In this document: in pieces, positions 21,125-30,538 of the stretch
Numbering within the stretch: the first letter of the stretch is position 1
Layout of the letters: each line of letters opens with the position of its first letter
DNA from: Saksenaea vasiformis B4078
Lineage: Eukaryota; Mucoromycota; Mucoromycetes; Mucorales; Saksenaeaceae
Assembly: GCA_000697055.1 (NCBI GenBank)
Contig: JNDT01001182.1
Span: 1 to 30,538 of the forward strand
Length of the DNA: 30,538 nt
Direction: 5' to 3'
Made by a program: the position numbers and the translations under genes
The notes under the pieces: model-generated
Seen by the model: the letters and a program-made list of their open reading frames with translations, nothing else
What the model was told of the DNA's origin: nothing
The model's database searches: none

Positions 21125-24100
21125 ATGCAATCTGTGTGTCTGTGTGACATTCAAATTCTGTGTCCGCTTTCCCCGGCCAATGCGCCATCCGCAACGTTTA
21201 AGGTGCAAGGGGATTGCGTAGAACCGGATTACGCTTTGTCTGCTCTGCTTGCTATGTCCAAGGTCTACACTTGGGAACAGATTCGGAATCAAGTCAGAGC
21301 ATGCAGATCCAGAATTAATAGACGCTATTCTCAGCAATGTCCTTCTACAGTCAAAGATTATTGCTTTGATGCAGCTCGCTACAGACTGTACTTTCTTGCG
21401 GATAATCAATACCAGCACGGCGATGGACCCCACAACCTTCGCCTGTATGAGGTGGATCTGACGGCTTTGTACGAAGAACAACGTAACTGCATATGGAACG
21501 TTCCCACGAAGATAATAACTTCTCTTTCTTTTGCAGCCACGCTGTCCGTTGACATTCCTGATCCCTCCGTGATTCCCTCTTCCGACTTGCCTTGCTTATC
21601 ATGGTCACCTGTATTTACGCAGTATATACTTCCTAACAAAGAGTCAACCACTGCAGCACCGCTGGCTGGCTCTAAGCATCGTATTCAAGGCATATCCAGC
21701 TTTCAACAGGTTCTTGGCAGAGTGCTTTTTTCTTTTGCAGACAGCTTGTACGTGGGTGATTTAGGACAGGTAAGAGAGTAAGTACTCGTGTTGTGGAAGC
21801 CCATCATGACGCGTTGGCTGACGACATTGTCCTCCTACTGCTCTTTTTCAGACGCCAGTGCTCGTTCCGCAACAACCATATCCACTTGCATTCGCCAGCG
21901 TTGCTACTACTCAGCAGCAATCTCTTCCACGAACAGATATAGCCTATCAATGCGTCAGGATAGATCCTAAACTAGGTGGACGCAACCATGATCTGATCGC
22001 CTTCGTACGAGATCGTGATCTATGGGTTACAAACCTTGAAGGCTATGAGATGCAGTTGACCTTTTGTTCATCAAACCCTTCCATGAGCTGCGGTGTGGCA
22101 GAGTACCTGATGCAGGAGGAATTTGGTCGCTACACAGCTTACTATTGGGGATCAGCTACGTCAGACAATCGCGATCGAATCTTGTACCTGGAGACATCGG
22201 AGGAAGACGTCGATTTAGTATTCATAAAATCATCTATTCCTTCGCTCACACATATGGATGCAACTGAATCCTTACGATACCCGCATCCAGGACGAGCTAA
22301 TGCGATTAGTTATATATGCATTGTTGAGTTCTGTATCGATGAAGAGAAGCGCCATGCGGAGATTATGCACAAGCGTTTATGGGATGGTTGTATCCGGAAC
22401 CAATTTCCTTGGGCGGAGTACATCGTACGTTTTGGATGGTTACCCGGAGACAATAGGTTAGCGACTAACAACCCTCACGACGGTTAACTAATTTCTTTTT
22501 TTTTATCATTTATGGCGCAGTGTTTGGGTGCAGATTCTATCAAGGGAGCAAACGCAAATGGCGGTCCTGAAGATTGCTTGTTCCGCATTTCTGTCCTTGC
22601 AAGAGATTGAACGAGGGACCCGAGAGGAGGAGGAGAAGGAGGAGAAGGACGATGAGGGGGAGTTGGAAGTGCTGTGGACGGAGGAATCAGACGTTTGGAT
22701 TAACATCTCCGACGCATATTACTTTTTAAAGGCATCAACGCCAGATTGTACAAAATTCATATGGACCTCGGAGAAATCGGGATTTCGTCATCTGTACTAT
22801 GTCATGAAGCAGCATGAATCGCATGAAGCGGAGATCATACAGTTGACGCAAGGTGATTGGTGTGTCCTGGACAGGGAGTTATACGTGGATGAGCGCAGGA
22901 AGCTCATTTATTTCATGGCAAAAAAAGAGACATGCATTGAAGCGCATTTATACGTTATTTCCTATGATATTTCCCTCCTTCGCCGCCCTGTTGCCTGTTT
23001 GACGGAGTCTGGATTTAGCCATCATGTTACACTAAACACCGATATGGGCATCTTCGTAGATTGCTTCTCGAGCTTGCATCATCCACAAGTAATAGCAATA
23101 CGGAGACTGAACCATGATACCCCGGATCACTTACCTATTATAGCAGAAGAGATGACGGCGTTCTTAAATCCTCTCCGTCGATCGCCGTCAACTCAGCCGA
23201 GCAGCAGCAGCAGCAGTAGTAGTAGTATACCTTATCCATGCGATTTTTCTATTGCAGCCACTCCTCGAACACTCTTGGGTGATTTGCCGGTGGTTGATAT
23301 AGTAGAGCAAGGAGAAGATTCAATGCCTCAAGCGGAAATATTTAGTTTTTTAACATCTGATGGTGAGCCTAGTGCGCTATGATGCGACTGAAGATCTTAC
23401 TTGCTGGTCAGGTGTCAAGCTGTATGGTTACTTATACAAACCATTTCAGTACCGGGCGGGGATGACATACCCTACAATCTTATATGTTTACGGAGGACCA
23501 CGGTCCCAACTGGTAATGAACGACTTCAAATTTCCCCGGCAACTCCGGTACCTTATGTCGTCGTATTTTGGATTTGCTGTTGTCGTGATTGACGGTCGAG
23601 GCTCATGGGATCGCGGACTTGTTTTCGAATCTTATGTTAAGCATCGTCTAGGAACTGTCGAGTTACATGATCAAATGGAAGGATTGAGATTTATTGAAAG
23701 AACAAAACTTGGAGCGGAGATGACGGAGGATGGACACAAGGTCAGCGTGGTGGATCTTTCTCGTGTGGCGATAACCGGATGGTCTTACGGCGGTTATCTC
23801 AGCTTGATGGGGCTTGCACAATATCCAGATACCTTCAAAATAGCAGTTGCTGGTGCCCCAGTTACCCAATGGGAACTTTATGATTCTGCATATACTGAAC
23901 GTTACATGGGACTTCCTTCCGAAAACGCCGAAGCTTATCAACAGGGCAATGTATTAAATTGGATTCAAGGATTCCCTGACAGGTAATCAGAAACAAAGAA
24001 CAAAAAAGAAAACAAACAGATCTATTTACTTTTTTTTCCTTTTCTTTTTCAGTGAAAATCGATTATTAATAGTACACGGTCTTGTGGATGATAACGTTCA

Positions 24101-24257
24101 TTTTCAACATACTGAGTCATTGACAAAACATTTAACTGAATGGCACAAACCTTATCATCTTCAGGTGTATCCTACAGAAAAGCACGGGATTCGTCATGCC
24201 AATGTAAACGAACATTTTGAAACATTAATGTTCTATTGGTTTGTCAACTATCTCTAG
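21125..24257 (+). CDS. DPP8/9-like dipeptidyl peptidase (S9B serine peptidase)
   Basis: Removes dipeptides from protein N-termini, preferring Pro or Ala at the second position. Exons: 21125-21769, 21852-22456, 22521-23362, 23412-23982 and 24053-24257, 2868 nt, 955 residues. The N-terminal beta-propeller includes YTWEQIR and the substrate-anchoring glutamates in YLMQEEFGRYTAYYWG. The alpha/beta-hydrolase half starts at VKLYGYLYKP. The catalytic Ser is in ITGWSYGGYLS (about 822), Asp in VDDNVHF (about 900) and His in EKHGIRH (about 932). There is no N-terminal membrane anchor, unlike Ste13/Dap2 or DPP4, and the closest pattern is cytosolic DPP8/9. A poly-Ser run encoded by AGC/AGT repeats sits at 23199-23225. 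The start is unsure: ATG 21254 (MSKVYTWEQIR) may be the true one, or an upstream exon may exist, since an in-frame stop directly precedes 21125. Convergent with the AN1 gene. Confidence 0.9.
23199..23225 (+). repeat. AGC/AGT trinucleotide run coding for poly-Ser
   Basis: About nine tandem serine codons, first AGC then AGT, lie inside exon 3 of the DPP8/9-like gene. The run falls in a region just before the hydrolase domain that is probably a flexible loop. It is in frame and likely to vary in length. Confidence 0.75.
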
Positions 24258-24494
24258 GTTACCATCCCCTTTCCTATCATGCCAACCCTCATTTCCCTTG
24301 CCTACATCTTTTCTTTTTCTTCTTTTTTTTGTCTCCGAAAAACCCATTTTTTTTATTATTATTTACTGCCAGTTGAAAAAGGAGCCGTGATGATGAAACG
24401 ATGGAAAGGAGAAATAAAGGTGAAGGAGGGAAAAGGGAGAGTGTGAAGAAAAAAAAAGAAAATCTAAATTGAAGGATCATATTATTTGTTGTTG

Positions 24495-24872
24495 TTACAC
24501 TTTGCTTGCCACACAACGTTCACTCAGTAATTTGTTACGGTTCCGGTCATAAGCAATTTGTCGACAGCTTTTTAGGTTGGTACAGGCGTGTGATTCTGGG
24601 AGGCGATGACGACTGCAGTATCGTAACTGACAATATCGACATTCACCAATGACTTTGACAACCTTATCAGAACAATCACCAAAGGTGCATTTCTTCTTCT
24701 TGATACAGTTTCCTCCTTGTATTTGGACCGATGTTTCATGAGAATCTTTTGGTCGATTATCTACTTGCAGTGTCAAGTTTCCAAACGTGCGTCGTATTTG
24801 ATCCGTGTTTCCTTTGTCTTGTAGTAGCTCGTGCTTGATGTTATCCATTGCTTCTGAAGGTTGGACGCTCAT
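24495..24872 (-). CDS. AN1-type zinc-finger protein
   Basis: Single-exon gene of 125 residues. The N-terminal half (about 1-60) is charged and of unknown fold. The C-terminal half is an AN1 zinc finger: KKCTFGDC, then GECRYCQLRYCSRHRLPESH, then AC, with the C6H2 spacing of the family. A basic tail follows (RNRNKLLSERC). Small fungal AN1 proteins such as Cuz1 and Tmc1 work with Cdc48 and the proteasome in protein-stress responses, so a role in ubiquitin or proteasome handling is likely but not shown here. The frame is open further upstream, but the ATG at 24872 (MSVQPSE) is preferred because a TATA element lies about 75 nt before it. The gene is convergent with the DPP8/9-like gene. Confidence 0.8.
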   Translation of the reverse strand: MSVQPSEAMDNIKHELLQDKGNTDQIRRTFGNLTLQVDNRPKDSHETSVQIQGGNCIKKKKCTFGDCSDKVVKVIGECRYCQLRYCSRHRLPESHACTNLKSCRQIAYDRNRNKLLSERCVASKV

Positions 24873-24944
24873 GATGATAATAGTTTTCTCGGACAGGGAC
24901 TGACATAAAAAAAAGGAAAGAAAGGTAAGAGAGAAAAGCAATTC

Positions 24945-24953
24945 CTTTTTATA
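24945..24953 (-). promoter_or_regulatory. TATA box of the AN1 gene
   Basis: The minus strand reads TATAAAAAG about 75 nt upstream of the preferred AN1 start at 24872. The position supports the shorter protein start over the longer open frame, which would begin upstream of this element. Confidence 0.45.
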
Positions 24954-25167
24954 GCTTTGGTAGCGGTATTCCGTTTTAATATCACGTGTGTGGCGAGTGC
25001 AACCCAAAGATCAAAAAAAGGATCACACCATTGGTCCAACCCGGGAGCATGTTACCTGTCCAAGGAGGAGGAAAGAAAGGAAAGGAAAAAAAGGGATGCG
25101 CCAAGAAAACTTGGCTGAATGTGGCCTGATGCAATGCTGTGCAGATTGTTCATCGTTCCGTAGTTTA

Positions 25168-26142
25168 TTAGATCCCGACGAGATTGCAATAGATCGATTC
25201 CCTCGTTTTTTTGGCATAGTATTCGTCCAATCGGTCTTGTTCCAACTGTACCTTTCGCTCGTGTTCTTTTCGGCGTTTCTGAAGCTCCTCGAGAAATTTG
25301 GCTTTTTCATCTGCAAAGTGTGGTGTACGCGACTCGTGCTGCACAATGGCTGCGTGCGTTGCTTCCAATTCTTGCCTTATTTCACCCGCTACAGCGTACA
25401 GGTTGCATCTAAGTTTTTTTTTCTCTCTCCGTCGCTGGGACCCGAATAACAAACCTGTCTTTGCAGCTTCACACCACTCATCTTGAGACTGAGAAATCGA
25501 TGCCAGCTTGTCACGACAACTTGTTAATTGAACAAATGCATTCGCCATCGTCTCCATTGTTTCGTCTGTGCTCTACTACGAATTAATCCTTTGTTGTCTG
25601 CTTCTGCAGTTAGCATTACTTGGAAAGCTCGCACAAATTCTGCCAAGTCTTGTTGCAGATTCTCTTGTGTTGTCGTAAACAAAGCACGGTCTAAATCCGA
25701 CGCATCTATACAGAAATATAAACAGCCATTCCTTGGACGCCATCTAAACCTTTCAAGATCTCCGTTGCCTTGAACTGAACTGTCATGACAATGCGGTCTT
25801 TCAATTGTGTCGGTTAAAAAACGAAAAAACTCCTTGAAGAAAAGGAATGCGTTTTGGGACAACCCCAGACCGAGTCACGGGTATCCATCATCAGCCTGAC
25901 TATTATCCACGTAACTAACAAACCAGTGGTCCATCAGCATCCTATATTAAGGCCCGGAAAAACTATTCTTTTACCTGTTGACGCACGGTCTCTGTAATAT
26001 CCAGCATCGAGTTGACTGAAATAGACTTTTTGGCTATATGGATGATCTGCACAAAAGGCATGGATTGACAACAAACCTAGCTGTATAATTTAAAAAAGAA
26101 GACTGTTCGAAGGATATACTGGCTACCTGAGTATTGCGCCAT
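25168..26142 (-). CDS. Small coiled-coil protein, possibly a BLOC-1 subunit (BLOC1S5-like)
   Basis: Proposed exons: 26142-26127 (16 nt), 26046-25975, 25899-25864, 25705-25620, 25572-25455 and 25388-25168. All junctions are in phase, giving 549 nt and 182 residues. The chain is almost entirely helical: ENLQQDLAEFVRAFQ (about 55-70), then QLTSCRDKLASISQ and GEIRQELEATHAAIVQHES. A long charged coiled coil follows, with KFLEELQKRRKEHERKVQLE and DRLDEYYAKK near the end. Length and layout resemble BLOC1S5 (Muted), a subunit of the endosomal/lysosomal sorting complex BLOC-1, but coiled coils match easily and the assignment is tentative. Several small exons, the GTTGTC donor at 25863 and the GTTTGT donor at 25454 are the weakest parts of the model. 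A shorter gene starting near 25705 cannot be excluded. Confidence 0.5.
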
Positions 26143-26789
26143 ATTACACACGGATGGGCGGTAAGGTTGGCAGACTTGCCAATTGATCGTAGCTTTCTGA
26201 CACCTGTATTCCATCTTGCAGTTCAGATGGATCAATCATATTGGACCATCACTTTAAGCAGAACTACTTTCAAAATCCAGAGATAAAGAGGCATTTTATC
26301 ATACTTAAGCCATTGGAGGGTTGAAGGACGCTTATACTATGATACTGTACCTCTGGGAGTCGGTAGATCATTAACTTATGAGAGCCATGGCCGTTTACAG
26401 GTCCTGGAAGACGAACTGCATTACATCTCTGCATATCCTGGAATTCCTTGGATGGAAATTGAAATAAAGATCCAAAAATAAAATAGGATGATAAAACGCA
26501 TGATTTGGGTGTCCAGGAGAACTTCTTGGGTGTCTGAATGCATTCCCTTCATCTGCACTGATCATCCTATATTACGGTCACCTGTTCTTTTTAGATCCTT
26601 CTCAAACGCAATTGCTAAAAAGTAAAAAATGAAAATACCAACACCCTTGTTGAAAACAGCTGGATCTTTTTTTATATATGCATAACAGCTCTACTTTGTT
26701 ATGTGCGTAACGGATAGATAGAGCTCCATGTATCGGCGTTTGAAGTTTTTCTTCAAAACGAACAGGAAAAAAAAAATTTCACCTCACTT
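26143..26789. other. Divergent intergenic region
   Basis: This region separates the starts of the coiled-coil gene (minus) and RMT2 (plus), so it should hold both promoters. A tttttatatatg element at about 26668-26680 lies some 110 nt before the RMT2 start and may act as its TATA box. No other coding or repeat structure was recognised. Confidence 0.45.
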
Positions 26790-27994
26790 ATGGACCAGTC
26801 AAGCGAGCCAGCGTCAAAGCGACTCCGTAGCGAGGAAGAACAAACAGAGCACGAGGAAGAGAAGTCCGTCGATGCGAGCGAATATACAGCAGAAGAGCTG
26901 GAACAAGGGCGCGAACTGATCGAAGCTGTTGTCAAGGGCGATTTGGTACAGGAGGAATGATCATTGTGAATCAGGCTATTGACGACAAGAGCAGGAGAAA
27001 GTGAAATCGCTTGTAGCAGCTGGAGCTGACATTTGTTTCAATGGAGACCCGGAAGGCCGCACCCCATTGCATCATGCATCGCAGAACGGACACAAGGAGA
27101 TCGTGGATTGGCTACTCTCCGATGGTCACCCGTACAACTTGCTAGACAAGTCTGAAGTGACTGCAGGCGAACTTGCGTTGCAGAACAAGCATGAAGCTAT
27201 CTATGAGCGCCTTGTGGAGGAAGGTACCCGTGCCGAGCTTCTTCTGCGAGCTCTTCAGTCGGCTTTCAAAGACGAAAGTGAAGAAGCACCCAACGAAGAC
27301 TACTTGAAGCAGAAGCTTCACTATGACGACAATAAGTTGATGGATGAAAACAATGATGCGGTCATGATGGGTTGGGAAGGTCCTCTTATGGTGGAACACG
27401 CCAAAGTGATGTGTCCCCGTGAAGGGTTGGATGTGCTCAACGTAGGTTTCGGTTTGGGCTTGATCGACACGGAATTGCAGAAATACAAACCTCGAAACCA
27501 TTTCATCATCGAAGCACATCCTGATGTGTATGCGCATATGAAAGAACTGGGATGGGACAAAAAGCCAGGCGTAACCATCCTCTTTGGTCGATGGCAAGAC
27601 GTTGTGCCCACATTGACCCAGACTTTCGATGGTATCTTCTTCGATACCTATGGAGGCAAGTCATAGGCCACACCTTCTCCCTTCTTGTTTAACTTACCTG
27701 AAGCTGACCATAGAGTTCTACGATGATCTGCGGGCATTCCATGATGCCGTACCAAACATCCTCAACACGGACGGCATTTATACTTGGTTTAATGGTCTAG
27801 GAGCAACGAACCAATTTTTCCACGACGTGTATTGCCGCGTATCTGAAATCGATTTACACGAATTTGGTCTCAATACGGAATATGTGACCATGGACATTGC
27901 TACGGCCGATGAAAAAGGTGTATGGGACGGTGTCCGTCAGCGATACTGGGTACTTGATACATACAAACTGCCTATCTGTAAATTTTTAGACTAG
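26790..27994 (+). CDS. RMT2: RMT2 protein arginine N5-methyltransferase
   Basis: Methylates the delta nitrogen of an arginine; in yeast the known substrate is ribosomal protein Rpl12. Exons: 26790-26945, 26995-27655 and 27714-27994, 1098 nt, 365 residues. The N-terminus is acidic, with KRLR as a possible nuclear signal. An ankyrin-like part follows (about 53-130; VAAGADICFNGDPEGRTPLH). The methyltransferase domain has EGLDVLNVGFGLGLIDTELQ (SAM-binding glycine loop), FIIEAHPDVY and FDGIFFDTYGE. It ends with IYTWFNGLGATNQFFHDVYC and a C-terminal YKLPICKFLD. This order is that of RMT2 and of the related guanidinoacetate methyltransferase fold. The second intron begins with GC rather than GT (gcaagt at 27656), and only this choice joins DTYG to EFYDD in frame. 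A T9A9 palindrome follows the stop by 16 nt. Confidence 0.93.
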
Positions 27995-30538
27995 ACCGAT
28001 ACACTGTACCTTTTTTTTTAAAAAAAAATCACACACATTTGCAAGCTTAGTTGCTCTGTACAGTTGTAAACAAACCAAGCAGTTGATAACAATGCATAGA
28101 AGAGAAAGAAATCTACTGACCGACGTGCAACCCCTTGTGTATTCAGTAGATTAAATGAAGTGAAGCGGGTGAACTAACCTGCAGGCGCCAAGCCGCAGGG
28201 GTACCATTGTCATCCTCCATCAATTAGGCGGTGCGGCCCAGTTTTGGAGCTAGGCACGTCCACTGAATGGCACAAGTAGACTGGATTTTACAAACGGAGA
28301 TGCTTAAAGACATTACTATGTAGCTATCTTTGGAGGATGAAGCTTCCGATTTTTATTTTGATATGTTGAGAACTAACTAATCCCAAATGTGTACATATTA
28401 TCTTGTTTAGGGCAGTGAATACCATCTATCTTTTTACTGATATTTGCATTGAAAATGCCATACTGCTTGAGCTATGGTTTGAACCGGCAAATGAGCCACG
28501 CTTAGTTTGAATAGTCCTCTAAAGCAGCTTCAAGTCCTATCAGGATGAAGTGCAGTCTCGCCATTCAAATATTGAACATGTTTATGTCCAAAGGAAGCAT
28601 GAGATGCCACATATCCTTGGTTCACGTCTTTCTGACAATCCGTTTAATTTATTCAATCTGCAAGCTCCTTGCGCTTCCGCATGTTTTAGTTGCAATAGTG
28701 TATGTTTCACACAATGGGAGTAAAAGCCTCGGATCTGATCTTGAAGACTAGGTGTCGTACAAACTCGTCGCCACAGCTATTAGCAGTTCATTTCACTAGT
28801 CCCAATCAGTAGGTTGTCGGATCTTAGTGTAGCGATATCAAACGTTGATCACCTGTACCCAGATGAGCCCTGATATATTCTCGTGTCCATTTCATATACG
28901 TACCAGCAAGTTAGAACTATGACTTGTACGTTATTTCCCTCTCTCTCTGTGACCACAGTGGTATGGATATACTTGCTCACAGAAGTCAACTTCCGCTTTA
29001 CCTTGCATGGCTGGCAAAACGGTTTCTCACTGTAGATGCGTAGCGGTGATAATTTATCATCACGGATGTACCATCCCGCGCTGTCTAGCCTCATTCATAC
29101 GTCTCTATTCCTGGATAACTTTGAAGATCGATGAGGCTAAAATTAAAGCGGATGACATAAATTGTACCACCGCCTTTTCGATTCTAGAATACATTTGCTC
29201 TAATGCAAGTATTAAAGCTAATGGGAACATACTATACACTCTTATCAGTCATATTATTCTTCTGCAGTTCTAGTAAAGAAGGAGGTTCTCCTCTTCAAAA
29301 AACAAATTCTTCACTCACGATGGATCGGGCAAGAACGGACTTGGTGAAAGCATGGCGAGTACCACCCTAAGTAGTCCATTCCTTGACGCTCGGAGAAACT
29401 ATGAACCTGGAGACTATCCGTACTAAAGTATGATCCTCAGAGAAGAAACTTCCAATTAGAGCCGTCAGAAAGCACGCGTGCTTGGTGGCCTAACGCCAAG
29501 TTTTTCTTTCCTTCTTGCCGAACGGTATTTCTTTCTCCGTCTATCAGCCGTTTTACGATTTCTGCAAGTTCTATTCTGCGTCGCCATGATATAACAGATA
29601 CGAGATGCTGCTAACTTGTTGGGGACAGAAAGTTTTCTTATCTCGAAATGGTTCTTAGGTAGTGCATATACTGTTTAGGAATGCAGTAACTTTTCATTTG
29701 TGTCAGGGATTACGCACGGAATGGTGGAACCGACTCACTAACCTGAAAGAGGAGGCCCAGTACACCGCCTGAAATAGCAATCTTTATCATAGGAAAATGG
29801 CCACCCTGCCAAGAATCATTCCTTCTTTTCGTGTTCTAGAACGACATAAGGATAATGTCGCACCTAATCAGCATGATAGGTTGTCTAATTACATGATTTT
29901 GCGTGAAATCTTGCACGCGCCGAGGAACCAAGTTGATGTAACTGAAGTCTTTCGAATTAATGACTCATACTCAATTTTCCTTAGCGCGAGCTTGGCTCTT
30001 TTGTGGATATAAAATCTATTTAGAGTAGCGTAAAAAAAAAAAAAAAAAAAAGGCATTCAATGAGCAGTATGAAGCTCAAATGGTTTCTGCTTTGACGCCG
30101 CTTCAACTATTTCGGTTGGTTTGACGCTAATCACTGATAGAATAATGGACATGACAACAGAGTGAACTAGAACTTATCGCGTCACTGAATAGATTTAGAT
30201 CGAGATGCAGCCGTTTTTGAACATGTTTGTTTGTGTCAATAACTAGAACACATGTTGTATGTAAAAGCAGGTCCAGTGAATCGAAAAATAATTGCTTCTA
30301 TCTGTCAATAATAACAAACAGCATTGACTAAAGTGAGCTTATCTCGTCCTATTCTTAACGGAACGAGTTATAAGTTCCATACTGTTTTGTTGTCAAACGA
30401 GAACAGTGGATTTGTTGATTAGGAAGGATTCAGTGACATTCCCGGGATAGCTTCAAATCGTTTTTCTTAATGCATCGAAGTTTCAGAAGCCTTGTTCAGG
30501 CACAGCCCTTTTTTTTTTTTTTTTTTTTGTTTTTTAAA
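27995..30538. other. Gene-poor right end of the window
   Basis: No gene is supported. The region starts with a T9A9 palindrome (28011-28028) just after RMT2, and holds an A18-type run near 30031-30050 and a T-rich run at the very end (30509 onwards). Small frames are present on both strands, none with a start, splice or motif pattern I can defend. A short inverted repeat, cttgg..ccaag, occurs at about 29480-29500 before a T-rich stretch, without further support for an RNA gene. Confidence 0.45.

Noticed and set aside
28849..29094. Minus-strand frame with EKPFCQPCK, considered as a zinc-finger relic
   Set aside because: No histidine pair with C2H2 spacing and no second finger.

Overview
This is a window of nuclear DNA from a fungus, most likely an early-diverging one (Mucoromycota/Mucorales type). 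That placement is inference. It rests on introns of about 45-80 nt with GT..AG ends, on a dipeptidyl peptidase of the DPP8/9 kind and a calcium-binding PP2A B'' subunit next to yeast-type genes (RMT2, pantothenate synthetase), and on a Fanzor protein whose motifs match the lineage I know from Mucorales. I resolved genes by joining exons by hand. Reading frame is kept across all proposed junctions of the nine intact genes.

Layout. 1-5907: no gene recognised, only small repeats. 5908-8249 (-): SIRT1/Sir2-class deacetylase, eight exons. 8250-10482: no gene recognised, except one weak small secreted-protein candidate. 10483-12642 (-): PP2A B'' regulatory subunit with two EF-hands, ten exons. 12857-13925 (-): pantothenate synthetase, four exons. 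14046-14663 (+): TMEM70-like mitochondrial membrane protein, divergent from pantothenate synthetase across 120 bp. 14957-17829 (-): a Fanzor, the eukaryotic RNA-guided nuclease related to TnpB, seven exons, with signs of decay. 19031-19742 (-): two-finger C2H2 protein with a 16-nt microexon. 20575-20850: fragment of a broken coding region. 21125-24257 (+): DPP8/9-like serine peptidase. 24495-24872 (-): AN1 zinc-finger protein. 25168-26142 (-): small coiled-coil protein, perhaps a BLOC-1 subunit. 26790-27994 (+): RMT2 arginine methyltransferase with a GC-AG intron. 27995-30538: no gene recognised.

The host genes are unrelated housekeeping or regulatory genes and do not form a cluster. The standout is the Fanzor locus. 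It has a zinc knuckle, all three RuvC catalytic motifs and its own TATA-type promoter. It also carries two single-base frame breaks in homopolymers and a Cys-to-Tyr change in its RuvC zinc finger, so it looks like a recently decayed copy rather than an active one. Its 3' flank, where the guide RNA would be expected, holds a near-perfect 19-bp palindrome.
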